DNA of 17,837 bases from JBDLRH01 sp039800165 (GCA_039800165.1 JBDLRH010000035.1:1-17837), one strand, 5' to 3'; shown: positions 1-7,743, numbered from the stretch's first letter. Notes: generated by a model not told the origin, from the sequence alone. Program-made: numbers and translations.

Positions 1-105
1 GGGGTCGGGCGGAAACTCGCCGCTGCGCGGCTCAGACAACCGCCCGCCCTGATCCGCTCGTCGCTGCGCGCCTCGGCTGCGCACACGGGGTCCCCTTGCG
101 AGCGG
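1..105. repeat. Structured intergenic repeat-like element with nested inverted repeats
   Basis: Three symmetric pairs are visible. GGGCGG (7-12) faces CCGCCC (40-45), enclosing a perfect short hairpin GCCGC-tgc-GCGGC (19-31). CCGCTCG (54-60) faces CGAGCGG (99-105), enclosing the palindrome GGGGTCCCC (87-95). Such dense pairing outside genes suggests a folded RNA tail or a member of a dispersed intergenic repeat family. The opening ~50 bases resemble a sequence I recall between genes in Comamonadaceae, but that is memory, not a search. The element may be cut by the window edge. Confidence 0.4.
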
Positions 106-401
106 GTGCCGCAGGCGAAAAGCGCTTGAGCGACTGCGTGCGCGGCATTCAGTGGCACTGCACTGCAGCTACACCCCCCGCTGCGACGCGCGGGGCCTAC
201 GCGCCAGCCACCCCAGGCGTGAGGGCGCTGGTATCCGGGCGCCGGGCCAATTTGTGCTTGTGACCAAGCAGCGCGCTCAAGCCCAGAGGCAACGAAGCAC
301 CGTCAGCCGCGCCACAAATGCCATCCGCACAAGTGGCCCAGAGAACGGATACCGGCGACCTCGCGCCGTGCGACAACCAACGCACACCCGCGCCAAAAAA
401 C
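1..401. other. Left-edge intergenic region without a supportable gene
   Basis: I see no credible coding region here. Open frames exist on both strands, but they are Arg/Ala/Pro-rich, resemble no family and overlap each other, as expected in high-G+C DNA. The first ~105 bases are densely structured and are listed separately. The remainder, up to the 3' end of the leftward sulfurtransferase gene, shows no convincing promoter, RNA gene or terminator. Confidence 0.6.
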
Positions 402-1256
402 TCAGCCCTTGGCCACCGGCCGCGCCGGGTCGCTGCACCACTCGCTCCAGCTGCCGGCGTACAGCGCCGTTGGCCCCAGGCCGGCGATCTCCATCGCCAG
501 CACATTGGGCACCGCGCTCACGCCGCTGCCGCAGTGGTGCACCACGGTCGACGCGTCGCGCCCGCCCAGCAGGGCTTCGAATTCGGCGCGCAGGGCCGCT
601 GCGCTTTTGAAGCGGCCGTCGGGACCGATGTTGGACTGAAACGGCCGGTTCAGCGCGCCGGGGATGTGCCCGGCCACCGGGTCCAGCGGCTCCACCTCGC
701 CGCGGTAGCGCGGTGCAGCGCGCGCGTCGATCAGCGTCTGCGCACCCGACAGGCCGTGCACCACCGATGCCGTGTCGGCCAGTCGCCGCCTGGGGGCCGA
801 TGGCTCGAAGTTGCCTGCGCTGCGCGGTGCGGCGTCGCCCGACTCGACAGCACCCCCGGCCGCCTCCCAGGCCTGCAGTCCGCCGTCGAGCACCGCCACC
901 GCTTCGTGGCCGGCCCACTTCAGCATCCACCACAGGCGGCCGCAGAAGTTCACGCCCTGGCGGTCATACACCACCGCCTGCATGCCGTTGCTGAAACCCA
1001 CCGAGCGCAGCCACGCGGCGAACTTGTGCGGATTCGGCAGCGGGTGGCGCCCGCGCGATGCGGTGTCGGTGCCGCTCTTGTCGCTCAGGTCGTGGTCGAG
1101 GTCGGCGAACACCGCGCCGGCGATGTGGCGCTCGCGGTACTGCTGCGCGCCCGCGGCGGGGTTCATCAGGTCGGCGCTGCAGTCAAACACCAGCAGGGGC
1201 TGGCCGCTGGCGCGCAGCGCCTGCAGTTGCGATGCATCGATGAGGGTGGTGTACAT
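402..1256 (-). CDS. sseA: 3-mercaptopyruvate sulfurtransferase, tandem rhodanese domains
   Basis: Predicted to transfer sulfur from 3-mercaptopyruvate to thiol acceptors or cyanide in the cytoplasm, with a cysteine persulfide intermediate. The 284-residue length is typical. There are two rhodanese domains, roughly residues 1-135 (inactive) and 165-280 (catalytic). The active-site loop is CGSGVSA at residues 242-248 with Cys242 as nucleophile. A CGSG-type loop points to mercaptopyruvate as donor, whereas thiosulfate sulfurtransferases usually carry a CRKG-type loop. The N-terminal domain keeps GRLWWML and the LDGGLQAW strand typical of the family. It is the last of three leftward genes; the 96-base gap behind the EamA exporter may or may not break the operon. 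SseA is the closest named homologue; the substrate is inferred from the loop. Confidence 0.88.
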   Translation of the reverse strand: MYTTLIDASQLQALRASGQPLLVFDCSADLMNPAAGAQQYRERHIAGAVFADLDHDLSDKSGTDTASRGRHPLPNPHKFAAWLRSVGFSNGMQAVVYDRQGVNFCGRLWWMLKWAGHEAVAVLDGGLQAWEAAGGAVESGDAAPRSAGNFEPSAPRRRLADTASVVHGLSGAQTLIDARAAPRYRGEVEPLDPVAGHIPGALNRPFQSNIGPDGRFKSAAALRAEFEALLGGRDASTVVHHCGSGVSAVPNVLAMEIAGLGPTALYAGSWSEWCSDPARPVAKG

Positions 1257-1352
1257 GGCAAGACGGTTGGAAAGGTCAGCCGCTCAGCATACGCGCTGGG
1301 GGTCGGGTGCGGCTTGATCCAGGCCGGTGGATGCGCCTGCCGCGGTGCAGGA

Positions 1353-2270
1353 TCAGTGCTCTTCGGCCGGCGCGTCGGGTGCGGCGCGGGCGCGCAGCAC
1401 GGTCGATGCGATGCCGCTGGCCACGATCAGTGCCATGCCCAGCCAGCCCCACAGGTCGATCGCGTCGCCGAACAGCAGCACGCCGTAGATCGCACCGAAC
1501 ACGATGCCCGAGTACTGCAGGTTGGCCACCACCAGCGTGGCGCCGTGGCCGTAGGCGCGGGTCATGCACCACTGGCCGAGCGTGGCGAACACGCCGATCG
1601 GCAGCAGCCACACCGCGTGGCCCCAGTCCCAGCTCGAGATGCCGGTGAAGGGCAGGCCCGCGGCGCCCGCCACGGCGGTACCGATGGCGAAGTAGAAGAC
1701 GGTGCGCGTCTCCGGCTCGCCCACGCGCGCCAGGGCCATCACCTGCATGTAGGCGAAGGCGGCGCCGAAGCCGGAGAACAGGCCGATGAAGCCGGCAAAC
1801 AGCTGGTTCTGCTCGATGGTGGGGCGCAGCATCATCACCACGCCGGCAAAGCCGGCCAGCACCGTGAGCACCAGCGCCCCCTGCGTGAGCGCATGCTCCA
1901 GCGGCGCCGCGCCGCCGCGGCCCAGGCCCGGCAGGCGCAGGATCAGGCTGCCGCCCACCAGGAACGCGGCCACCCACACGCTGCTCATGTAGTTCAGCGT
2001 CATGGCAGTGGCCAGCGGCAGCCCCGCAATCGCGTAGAACCACGCCGCAAGCGAGGCCACGCCGATGATGCTGCGCCACACATGCATGCCGGGCACGGGG
2101 GTGCGCAGGTCCAGCTTCTGGTGCCGCGCCACCGCCCACAGCAGCAGCACGCCGATGGCGCCGCGCCAGAACACCAGTTCGGCAGCGTTGAAGTGCGCTG
2201 ACGCGAACTTCACGCACACGGCCATGCTGGCGAAGGCCAGCGCGGCCAGCAGCATCCACAGGGCTTGCAC
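1353..2270 (-). CDS. EamA-family (drug/metabolite transporter superfamily) permease
   Basis: A 305-residue inner-membrane protein with about ten hydrophobic segments arranged as two EamA repeats (about residues 1-140 and 155-295), the usual size for DMT-superfamily exporters. The first repeat keeps the typical FWRG motif after the second helix (residues 34-37). The C-terminus is short and acidic. Members export amino acids, nucleosides or other small metabolites, and the substrate cannot be read from sequence. The chosen start is GTG at 2270; the first ATG is five codons further in, and neither has a clear Shine-Dalgarno sequence. It follows the Rieske oxygenase gene by 54 bases on the same strand, so co-transcription is likely, but a functional link is only a guess. 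Confidence 0.82.
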   Translation of the reverse strand: MQALWMLLAALAFASMAVCVKFASAHFNAAELVFWRGAIGVLLLWAVARHQKLDLRTPVPGMHVWRSIIGVASLAAWFYAIAGLPLATAMTLNYMSSVWVAAFLVGGSLILRLPGLGRGGAAPLEHALTQGALVLTVLAGFAGVVMMLRPTIEQNQLFAGFIGLFSGFGAAFAYMQVMALARVGEPETRTVFYFAIGTAVAGAAGLPFTGISSWDWGHAVWLLPIGVFATLGQWCMTRAYGHGATLVVANLQYSGIVFGAIYGVLLFGDAIDLWGWLGMALIVASGIASTVLRARAAPDAPAEEH

Positions 2271-2324
2271 GATGAAAGGAGGATGCGTCGGGCCGCAGCG
2301 CGGGAGTGATCGGCGCGACGCGGC

Positions 2325-3479
2325 TCAGCGCAGCGCGGGGGCGGCGCCCATCTGCGCGCGGTACCACTCGTGGAAGTGCTGCATGCCGTCTTCCATCGGG
2401 CTCTGGTAGGGGCCCACCTCGTTGTCGCCGCGCGCCATCAGCGCCTTGCGGCCCTGGTCCATGCGCAGCGCAATTTCGTCATCCTCGACACAGGTCTCCA
2501 TGTAGGCCGCGCGCTGGGCCTCGACGAACTCGCGCTCGAAGGCGGCAATCTCCTCGGGGTAGAAGAACTCCACCATGTTCAGCGTCTTCTGCGGCCCGAC
2601 CGGGTGCAGCGTGGACACGGTCAGTACATGCGGGTACCACTCGACCATGATGTGCGGGTAGTATGTGAGCCAGATCGCGCCATACGCCGGCGGCTCGCCG
2701 CGGCGGTAGTCCATCAGCGCCTTGTGCCAGCGCTCGTAGATCGCGCTACCGGCCTTGCCCAGCCGGTTGGCCACGCCCACCGTCTGCACCGAGTAGTGGT
2801 CGCGGAACTCCCAGCGCAGGTCTTCGCAGGTGACGAAGTTGCCCAGCCCCGGGTGAAACGGGCCGACGTGGTAGTCCTCCAGGTAGACCTCGATGAAGGT
2901 CTTCCAGTTGTAGTTGCATTCGTGCAGCTCGACATGGTCGAGCACATAGCCCGAGAAGTCGAGCTGGCTGCGTGCGGCCATGCCAGCCAGGTCGGACTCG
3001 ATGTCGCGGCCGTTGTCTTCGAACAGCAGGCCGTTCCATTCGCGCAGCGCATAGTGCTTGAGGTTCAGGCACGGGTCTTGGGCAAAGTGCGGCGCGCCCA
3101 GCAGCGTGCCGGCCGCTGCGCCCCCGGGCGCCTGGCCGGCGCTGTAGGTCCAGCGGTGCAGCGGGCAGACGATGTTGCCGCCCGAGGAAGCCTGCGCGTT
3201 TACCGAGCCGCGGCCGTGCAGCATGACGGCCTGGCGGTGGCGGCAGACGTTGGAGACCAGCTCCACTCCCTGCGTGGTGCGCAGCAGCGCGCGGCCTTCG
3301 CCTTCGTGCGGCAGCGCGTGGTAGTTGCCCATCTCGGGCACCGCCAGCGCATGGCCCACGTAGCGCGGGCCGCGCTGGAACAGCATCTCCATCTCGCGCC
3401 GGAACAGCGCCTCGTCGAAGTAGCTGGTGACGGGAAGTTGGCTTTCGGCCTGCTGGAGCTGAAGACTTAAATCAGACAT
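2325..3479 (-). CDS. Rieske non-heme iron oxygenase, alpha (catalytic) subunit
   Basis: A 384-residue ring-hydroxylating-oxygenase-type alpha subunit. The N-terminal Rieske [2Fe-2S] domain has Cys79-x-His81 and Cys105-x2-His108. The spacing between the pairs is longer than usual because of a Ser/Gly/Asn-rich insert around residues 90-103. The C-terminal catalytic domain has the conserved NWK at 191-193 and the mononuclear iron site around Glu201, His204 and His209 (EDYHVGPFHP). Such enzymes hydroxylate or demethylate aromatic or quaternary-amine substrates using electrons from a separate reductase, and no reductase or beta subunit lies nearby. The substrate is unknown. It is transcribed away from xseB-ispA-dxs, an arrangement I recall as conserved in Comamonadaceae. 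ATG start at 3479, preceded by a weak AGGT. Confidence 0.85.
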   Translation of the reverse strand: MSDLSLQLQQAESQLPVTSYFDEALFRREMEMLFQRGPRYVGHALAVPEMGNYHALPHEGEGRALLRTTQGVELVSNVCRHRQAVMLHGRGSVNAQASSGGNIVCPLHRWTYSAGQAPGGAAAGTLLGAPHFAQDPCLNLKHYALREWNGLLFEDNGRDIESDLAGMAARSQLDFSGYVLDHVELHECNYNWKTFIEVYLEDYHVGPFHPGLGNFVTCEDLRWEFRDHYSVQTVGVANRLGKAGSAIYERWHKALMDYRRGEPPAYGAIWLTYYPHIMVEWYPHVLTVSTLHPVGPQKTLNMVEFFYPEEIAAFEREFVEAQRAAYMETCVEDDEIALRMDQGRKALMARGDNEVGPYQSPMEDGMQHFHEWYRAQMGAAPALR

Positions 3480-3606
3480 GGTGACCTGACCTAGAGACTC
3501 CCCCTATGAAGGGGCAGGGAAGCGCTTCATCCAAAGACGGGCGCGACATCGACAAAAACCCCGTGCAACCCGGGACGTGCGTCCCAGACTGGCGCGGGGA
3601 GCGGGA

Positions 3607-3634
3607 TTGTACCCGTGCCCCCCGCGCCTAAAAT
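3607..3634 (+). promoter_or_regulatory. Sigma-70 promoter for the xseB-ispA-dxs operon
   Basis: TTGTAC (3607-3612) and TAAAAT (3629-3634) are separated by 16 bases and are close to the -35 and -10 consensus. Transcription would start around 3641, leaving a leader of about 18 bases before the xseB ATG. This is an A+T-rich spot in an otherwise G+C-rich divergent gap. The assignment is from sequence pattern only. Confidence 0.6.
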
Positions 3635-3658
3635 CCGGCCTTGATCAAGACCACACGA

Positions 3659-3910
3659 ATGCCCAAAACTTCTTCCAACACAAGCGCTGCGCCGGCGCAG
3701 GAACTGCCCGCCACTTATGAGGCCGCGCTCGAGGAACTCGAGCAACTGGTGGCGCGCATCGAGTCCGGCCAGCTGCCGCTGGACCAGCTGCTGGGCGGCT
3801 ACCAGCGCGGCGCAGAGCTGCTGAAGTTCTGCCGCGCGCGGCTGGAGGCGGTGGAGCAACAGGTCAAGGTGCTTGACGAGGGCGTGCTCAAGCCCTGGAG
3901 CGCCGAGTGA
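3659..3910 (+). CDS. xseB: Exodeoxyribonuclease VII small subunit
   Basis: An 83-residue protein matching the XseB family. It forms a helical hairpin with the core TYEAALEELEQLVARIESGQ, then LPLDQLL, and ends in a helix with the pattern AELLKFCRARLEAVEQQV. XseB binds the large subunit XseA to form the cytoplasmic exonuclease VII that degrades single-stranded DNA from both ends. The N-terminal ~20 residues are Ser/Thr/Ala-rich and probably disordered. I chose ATG at 3659; an in-frame TTG at 3641 falls at the predicted transcription start and would be leaderless. The stop overlaps the GTG start of ispA by 4 bases, so translation is probably coupled. xseB-ispA-dxs is a widespread proteobacterial operon. 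Confidence 0.92.
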   Translation: MPKTSSNTSAAPAQELPATYEAALEELEQLVARIESGQLPLDQLLGGYQRGAELLKFCRARLEAVEQQVKVLDEGVLKPWSAE

Positions 3911-4842
3911 GCGCAGGCACCACGGTGAGCGCCGCCGGCACGGCGGCCAGCGAGGCCGCCACGGCCTTTCACGACTGGATGCGCGAGCGCCTGGCGCAGG
4001 TCGAGCAGGCGCTGTCGGCCTGGGTGGCCGCCGACGCACCGGCGGGCCTGGGCGAAGCGATGCGCTATGCGGTGCTGGACGGCGGCAAGCGGCTGCGCCC
4101 GCTGCTGGTGCTGGCGGCTGCCGAAGCGGCGCGCGGCCATGCGCAGGCAGCCATGCGCGCGGCCTGCGCGGTGGAGCTGATCCATGCCTATTCGCTGGTG
4201 CACGACGACATGCCCTGCATGGACAACGATGTGCTGCGCCGGGGCAAGCCCACCGTGCATGTGAAGTTCGGCGAGGCGCAGGCCCTGCTGGCGGGTGACG
4301 CGCTGCAGGCCCTGGCCTTTGCGCTGCTCACGCCCGACGCAGCCGAGGTGCCCGAGGCGCTGCAGGCCCGGCTGTGCCGGCTGCTGGCCGATGCGGCCGG
4401 CCACCGCGGCATGGCCGGCGGCCAGGCGATCGACCTGGCCAGCGTGGGCAAGGCCCTGAGCGAAGACCAGCTGCGCACCATGCACCGCCTCAAGACCGGG
4501 GCCTTGCTGCAGGGCAGCGTGCTGATGGGCGCGGCCTGCGCCGAGCTGGATGCCGGGGCGCGTCAGGCGCTTTCCGACTACGGATCGGCCATCGGGCTGG
4601 CGTTTCAGGTGGTCGACGACGTTCTTGACGTGACCGCAGATTCGGCTACCCTAGGCAAGACGGCAGGCAAGGACGCAGCCCATGACAAGCCGACCTATGT
4701 GTCGCTGATGGGCCTGGAGGGGTCCCGTGCCTATGCGCACCAGCTGTACGCGCAGGCCCTTGCGGCGCTGGAAGCCAGCAACTTGCCCGACACCCGGGCC
4801 CTGCGGGCTTTGGCAGACATGGTGGTGAACAGGCAGAACTGA
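3907..4842 (+). CDS. ispA: Farnesyl diphosphate synthase (short-chain polyprenyl synthase)
   Basis: Condenses dimethylallyl and isopentenyl diphosphate to geranyl and then farnesyl diphosphate in the cytoplasm, feeding ubiquinone, undecaprenyl and other isoprenoids. The 311 residues carry all family marks: GGKRLRP at 59-65, the first Asp-rich motif with Asp100, Asp101 and Asp106 (DDMPCMDND), and the second Asp-rich motif DDVLD at 237-241. The two-residue insertion in the first Asp motif is typical of bacterial type II farnesyl synthases. The GTG start at 3907 overlaps the xseB stop; a GTG six codons later would also be possible. The first ~20 residues are low-complexity Ala/Ser/Gly/Thr. The gene ends one base before dxs begins. 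Confidence 0.92.
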   Translation: MSAGTTVSAAGTAASEAATAFHDWMRERLAQVEQALSAWVAADAPAGLGEAMRYAVLDGGKRLRPLLVLAAAEAARGHAQAAMRAACAVELIHAYSLVHDDMPCMDNDVLRRGKPTVHVKFGEAQALLAGDALQALAFALLTPDAAEVPEALQARLCRLLADAAGHRGMAGGQAIDLASVGKALSEDQLRTMHRLKTGALLQGSVLMGAACAELDAGARQALSDYGSAIGLAFQVVDDVLDVTADSATLGKTAGKDAAHDKPTYVSLMGLEGSRAYAHQLYAQALAALEASNLPDTRALRALADMVVNRQN

Positions 4843-4843
4843 G

Positions 4844-6757
4844 ATGACGTCCTTGCTCGAGGGAATCAACGACCCGGCCGACCTGCGCCGGCTGTCACGC
4901 GCGCAGCTCAAGCCGCTGGCCGACGAACTGCGCAACTATGTGCTCAACAGCGTCGCCAAGACCGGCGGCCACCTCAGCTCCAACCTGGGCACGGTGGAGC
5001 TGTCGATCGCGCTGCACTACGTCTTCAACACGCCGCACGACCGGCTGGTGTGGGACGTGGGTCACCAGACCTATCCGCACAAGATCCTGACCGGCCGGCG
5101 CGACCGCATGCCGACGCTGCGTCAGCTGGGCGGCCTGTCGGGCTTTCCGCGCCGCGACGAAAGCGAGTACGACGCCTTTGGCACCGCGCACTCGTCCACC
5201 AGCATCTCGGCTGCGCTGGGCATGGCGCTGGCGGCCAAGACGCAGGGCATCGACCGCCGCGCGGTGGCCATCATCGGCGACGGCGCCATGAGCGCGGGCA
5301 TGGCCTTCGAGGCGCTGAACAACGCCGGCGTCGCCGACTGCGACCTGCTGGTCATCCTGAACGACAACGACATGTCGATCAGCCCGCCGGTGGGTGCGCT
5401 CAACCGCTACCTGGCGCAGCTGATGAGCGGGCAGTTCTACGCCGCGGCCAAGAAGGTCGGCAAGGACCTGCTCAAGCCGGTGCCGCCGCTGTTCGAGCTG
5501 GCCAAGCGCTTTGAGCAGCAGGCCAAGGGCATGGTGGTGCCGGCCACGCTGTTCGAGAAGTTCGGCTTCAACTACATCGGCCCGATCGACGGGCACGACC
5601 TCGAGTCGCTGATCCCCACGCTCGAGAACCTCAAGCAGCTCAAGGGCCCGCAGTTCCTGCATGTGGTCACGAAGAAAGGCCAGGGCTACAAGCTCGCCGA
5701 GGCCGATCCCATCACGTACCACGGCCCGGGCAAGTTCGACCCGGCGGTGGGCATCGTCAAGCCGGCCACGCCGCCCAAGCCCACCTTCACGCAAGTCTTC
5801 GGGCAGTGGATCTGCGACATGGCTGCGGCCGACCCGCGGCTGGTGGGCATCACGCCTGCCATGCGCGAGGGCTCGGGCCTGGTGGACTTCGAGCGCCGCT
5901 TCCCCGACCGCTACTACGACGTCGGCATTGCCGAGCAGCATGCAGTCACCTTTGCGGCGGGCATGGCCTGCGAGGGCCTGCGCCCGGTGGTGGCGATCTA
6001 CTCCACCTTCCTGCAGCGCGGCTACGACCAGCTGATCCACGACGTGGCGCTGCAAAAGCTGCCGATGGTGCTGGCGCTTGACCGCGCCGGCCTGGTGGGT
6101 GCCGACGGCGCCACGCACGCCGGTGCTTATGACATCCCGTACCTGCGCTGCGTGCCGCAGGTCAGTGTGGCCTGCCCGGCCGATGAGGCCGAGTGCCGCC
6201 AGCTGCTGACCACCGCCTTCCTGCAAGACCACACGGTGGCGGTGCGCTATCCGCGCGGCGCCGGTGTGGGCACCGTGCCTGCAACCGACCTGCAGCCGCT
6301 GCCGTTCGGCAAGGGCGAGATTCGCCGCAACGGCACGGCCGACACCGGCAAGCGCGTGGCCATCCTTGCCTTCGGTACGCTGCTGTACCCGGCGCTGCAG
6401 GCGGCCGAGGAACTCAACGCCACCGTGGTCAACATGCGCTGGGCCAAGCCGCTCGATACCGAGTTGCTGCTGCAGGTGGCGCAACAGCACGACTTCATCG
6501 TCACGGTGGAAGAGGGCGCAGTGATGGGCGGTGCCGGCAGCGCGGTGGGCGAGGCCCTGGCCGCCGCCGGTGTGCTGCGCCCGCTGCTGCAACTGGGCCT
6601 GAAGGACGAGTTCATCGAGCACGGCGACCCGGCCAAGCTGCTGTCCATGCAGGGGCTGGACGCTGCCGGCATCGCGGCATCGATCCGCCAGCGCTGGTTT
6701 GCTGCGCAGGCGCAGGCCGGCGAGGGTGCGCGACCGTCGCTCAAGGTGGTGGGCTGA
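4844..6757 (+). CDS. dxs: 1-deoxy-D-xylulose-5-phosphate synthase
   Basis: Thiamine-diphosphate enzyme that condenses pyruvate with glyceraldehyde 3-phosphate to DXP, the first step of the methylerythritol phosphate pathway and a branch point to thiamine and pyridoxal. The 637 residues are full family length. Visible marks are His43 in KTGGHLSS, His74 in DVGHQTYPHK, the cofactor motif beginning GDG at 145-147 and running to Asn173 and Asn175 of LNDNDMS, and the catalytic Glu364 in GIAEQHAVTF. The C-terminal transketolase domain keeps VEEGAVMGGAGSAV. ATG at 4844 follows the ispA stop by one base, so translational coupling is likely. dxs ends the operon; a small hairpin overlaps its stop codon. 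Confidence 0.96.
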   Translation: MTSLLEGINDPADLRRLSRAQLKPLADELRNYVLNSVAKTGGHLSSNLGTVELSIALHYVFNTPHDRLVWDVGHQTYPHKILTGRRDRMPTLRQLGGLSGFPRRDESEYDAFGTAHSSTSISAALGMALAAKTQGIDRRAVAIIGDGAMSAGMAFEALNNAGVADCDLLVILNDNDMSISPPVGALNRYLAQLMSGQFYAAAKKVGKDLLKPVPPLFELAKRFEQQAKGMVVPATLFEKFGFNYIGPIDGHDLESLIPTLENLKQLKGPQFLHVVTKKGQGYKLAEADPITYHGPGKFDPAVGIVKPATPPKPTFTQVFGQWICDMAAADPRLVGITPAMREGSGLVDFERRFPDRYYDVGIAEQHAVTFAAGMACEGLRPVVAIYSTFLQRGYDQLIHDVALQKLPMVLALDRAGLVGADGATHAGAYDIPYLRCVPQVSVACPADEAECRQLLTTAFLQDHTVAVRYPRGAGVGTVPATDLQPLPFGKGEIRRNGTADTGKRVAILAFGTLLYPALQAAEELNATVVNMRWAKPLDTELLLQVAQQHDFIVTVEEGAVMGGAGSAVGEALAAAGVLRPLLQLGLKDEFIEHGDPAKLLSMQGLDAAGIAASIRQRWFAAQAQAGEGARPSLKVVG

Positions 6758-6773
6758 CGGCCCGCGCCGTCAG
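6754..6773. terminator. Small hairpin between convergent dxs and the racemase gene
   Basis: CTGACGG (6754-6760) and CCGTCAG (6767-6773) form a perfect 7-bp stem with a 6-base loop that includes the dxs stop codon. It lies in the 29-base gap between convergent genes. There is no U-tract on either strand, so this is at most a weak or factor-assisted terminator. Confidence 0.3.
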
Positions 6774-6786
6774 GCCGCCTTGGGCT

Positions 6787-7518
6787 TCACCAGCCGAACT
6801 TCTCTGCAAACCCGCTGTAGCGCTTGGGCAGCGGCAGCGCGTAGTCGCCGCGCTTGCTGGTGTGCATGCCCAGTGAGGCGAGGGCTTCGCCCCACTTCAC
6901 CGCGACCGCCACACCGTCGATCACCGGCACCCCCAGGCGCTGGCTGAGCCTGGCGCACAGCGGGGCCATGCCGGCGCAGCCCAGCACGATGGCGCCGCTG
7001 CGGTCGCGCGCCAGCGCCTCGCGCGCGGCGTCTTCGATCTGCTGCAGCGTCTCGGGCGGGCAGTCTTCCAGCGACAGCACCGCGATGTCGGTGCCGTGCA
7101 CGCCGCGGCACTGGTGCTCGAAGCCGTAGCGCTGCACCAGGCGCTCGGCCATGATGCAGGTGCGCGTCATCGTGGTCACGACCGAGAAGCCGGTGGCCAC
7201 GATGCTGGCGGCCTGAAAGGCGGCTTCGGCGATGCCGATCACCGGGCCGTCCAGCGCCTCGCGCGCGGCCTCGAGCCCCGGGTCGCCAAAGCAGGCAATC
7301 ACCGCAGCGGCGGGCTTCCATGCAGCGGCCAGCCGCGCCTGCTCGGCCACGCCGGCGGCGGCCCAGGCTTCTTCGTGATGGCCTTCGATCGACAGCGGCC
7401 CGAAGCTCGGATGCACCGCCACGATCTCGGTGCCAGGCGACGCCACATCGCGCGCAGCCTGCGCGATGGCATCGGTCATGGGGTCGGACGTGTTGGGGTT
7501 GATGACCAGAATCTTCAT
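6787..7518 (-). CDS. Hydantoin/allantoin racemase of the Asp/Glu racemase superfamily
   Basis: A 243-residue cytoplasmic cofactor-independent racemase. It begins MKILVINPNTSDPMTD, the typical first strand and loop. The two catalytic cysteines stand at Cys76 (ACFGDPGL) and Cys181 (LGCAGM), with the standard spacing and, as I recall, the same numbering as characterised bacterial hydantoin racemases. Allantoin racemase HpxA belongs to the same family, so 5-substituted hydantoins or allantoin are both possible substrates. The start was set at the ATG at 7518. An in-frame upstream start at 7689 would add 57 residues unlike the family and would run through regulatory sites. It diverges from the ABC operon. 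Neighbouring AllA and M20 amidohydrolase genes favour a role in interconverting enantiomers before stereospecific ring opening; the exact substrate is inferred. Confidence 0.85.
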   Translation of the reverse strand: MKILVINPNTSDPMTDAIAQAARDVASPGTEIVAVHPSFGPLSIEGHHEEAWAAAGVAEQARLAAAWKPAAAVIACFGDPGLEAAREALDGPVIGIAEAAFQAASIVATGFSVVTTMTRTCIMAERLVQRYGFEHQCRGVHGTDIAVLSLEDCPPETLQQIEDAAREALARDRSGAIVLGCAGMAPLCARLSQRLGVPVIDGVAVAVKWGEALASLGMHTSKRGDYALPLPKRYSGFAEKFGW

Positions 7519-7580
7519 GGTGCGTGAGGTGGCGCAAGGGCAGGCTTGGAAGGCCGATTGTGCGCCGGCTTGGTTCATGG

Positions 7581-7590
7581 TTGCATACAA
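7581..7590. promoter_or_regulatory. Candidate GntR-family operator, copy 1 (TTGCATACAA)
   Basis: TTGCATACAA is palindromic except for one base pair (half-sites TTGCA and TTGTA). The identity with copy 2 extends to GTTGCATACAAAA. It lies about 60 bases upstream of the racemase start codon, so it could control the leftward gene. The FCD-type GntR regulator encoded at 15504 is the obvious candidate binder, since that family often uses short TTGTATACAA-like palindromes. This is inference. Confidence 0.5.
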
Positions 7591-7603
7591 AATCAGTCGG
7601 GCA

Positions 7604-7640
7604 TGCCCCACAGTGGTGTGCCCTGCACCAACGTGGCGCG
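7604..7640. promoter_or_regulatory. Tandem NtrC-like enhancer boxes
   Basis: Box A, TGCCCC-ACAGT-GGTGTG (7604-7620), and box B, TGCACC-AACGT-GGCGCG (7624-7640), resemble the NtrC consensus GCACC-N5-GGTGC, with two and one core mismatches respectively. They are exactly 20 bases apart, two helical turns, which places dimers on the same DNA face as at known NtrC enhancers. Their centres lie near -158 and -138 relative to the predicted sigma-54 start. They could also act on the divergent gene. Confidence 0.55.
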
Positions 7641-7699
7641 GCTCTGACCGATTGGGGAAAACACCGAGCGATACAGGCGTCTGGCGCAAAACCCAGACA

Positions 7700-7712
7700 A
7701 ATCAAGGACTTG
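7700..7712 (+). promoter_or_regulatory. Candidate IHF binding site
   Basis: AATCAAGGACTTG matches the IHF core consensus WATCAANNNNTTR at every defined position. It is centred near -64 from the predicted sigma-54 start, between the NtrC-like boxes and the promoter, where an IHF bend normally helps the activator reach the polymerase. The consensus is short, so position is the main support. Confidence 0.55.
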
Positions 7713-7743
7713 GCTTGCACTGTCGAAGTGAAAGACCCCACGG

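Noticed and set aside
318..2201. A 627-codon plus-strand open frame over sseA and the EamA gene
   Set aside because: Its His/Arg/Gln-rich composition and lack of family features contrast with two well-recognised proteins on the opposite strand.
3501..3514. CCCC-TATGAA-GGGG hairpin in the Rieske/xseB gap as a terminator or operator
   Set aside because: A four-pair stem is too short to support a claim in G+C-rich DNA. The nearby GGGAC-gtgc-GTCCC (3572-3585) is similarly weak.
3641..3658. Upstream TTG start for xseB
   Set aside because: It coincides with the expected transcription start of the TTGTAC/TAAAAT promoter, and the six extra residues are not family-like; ATG 3659 is better.
4895..6622. 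A 575-codon minus-strand open frame over dxs
   Set aside because: It is the antisense shadow of an intact, highly conserved dxs.
7519..7689. N-terminal extension of the racemase to a start at 7689
   Set aside because: The added 57 residues do not resemble the family, whose members begin at the MKILVINPNT strand, and they would overlap the NtrC-like and TTGCATACAA boxes.
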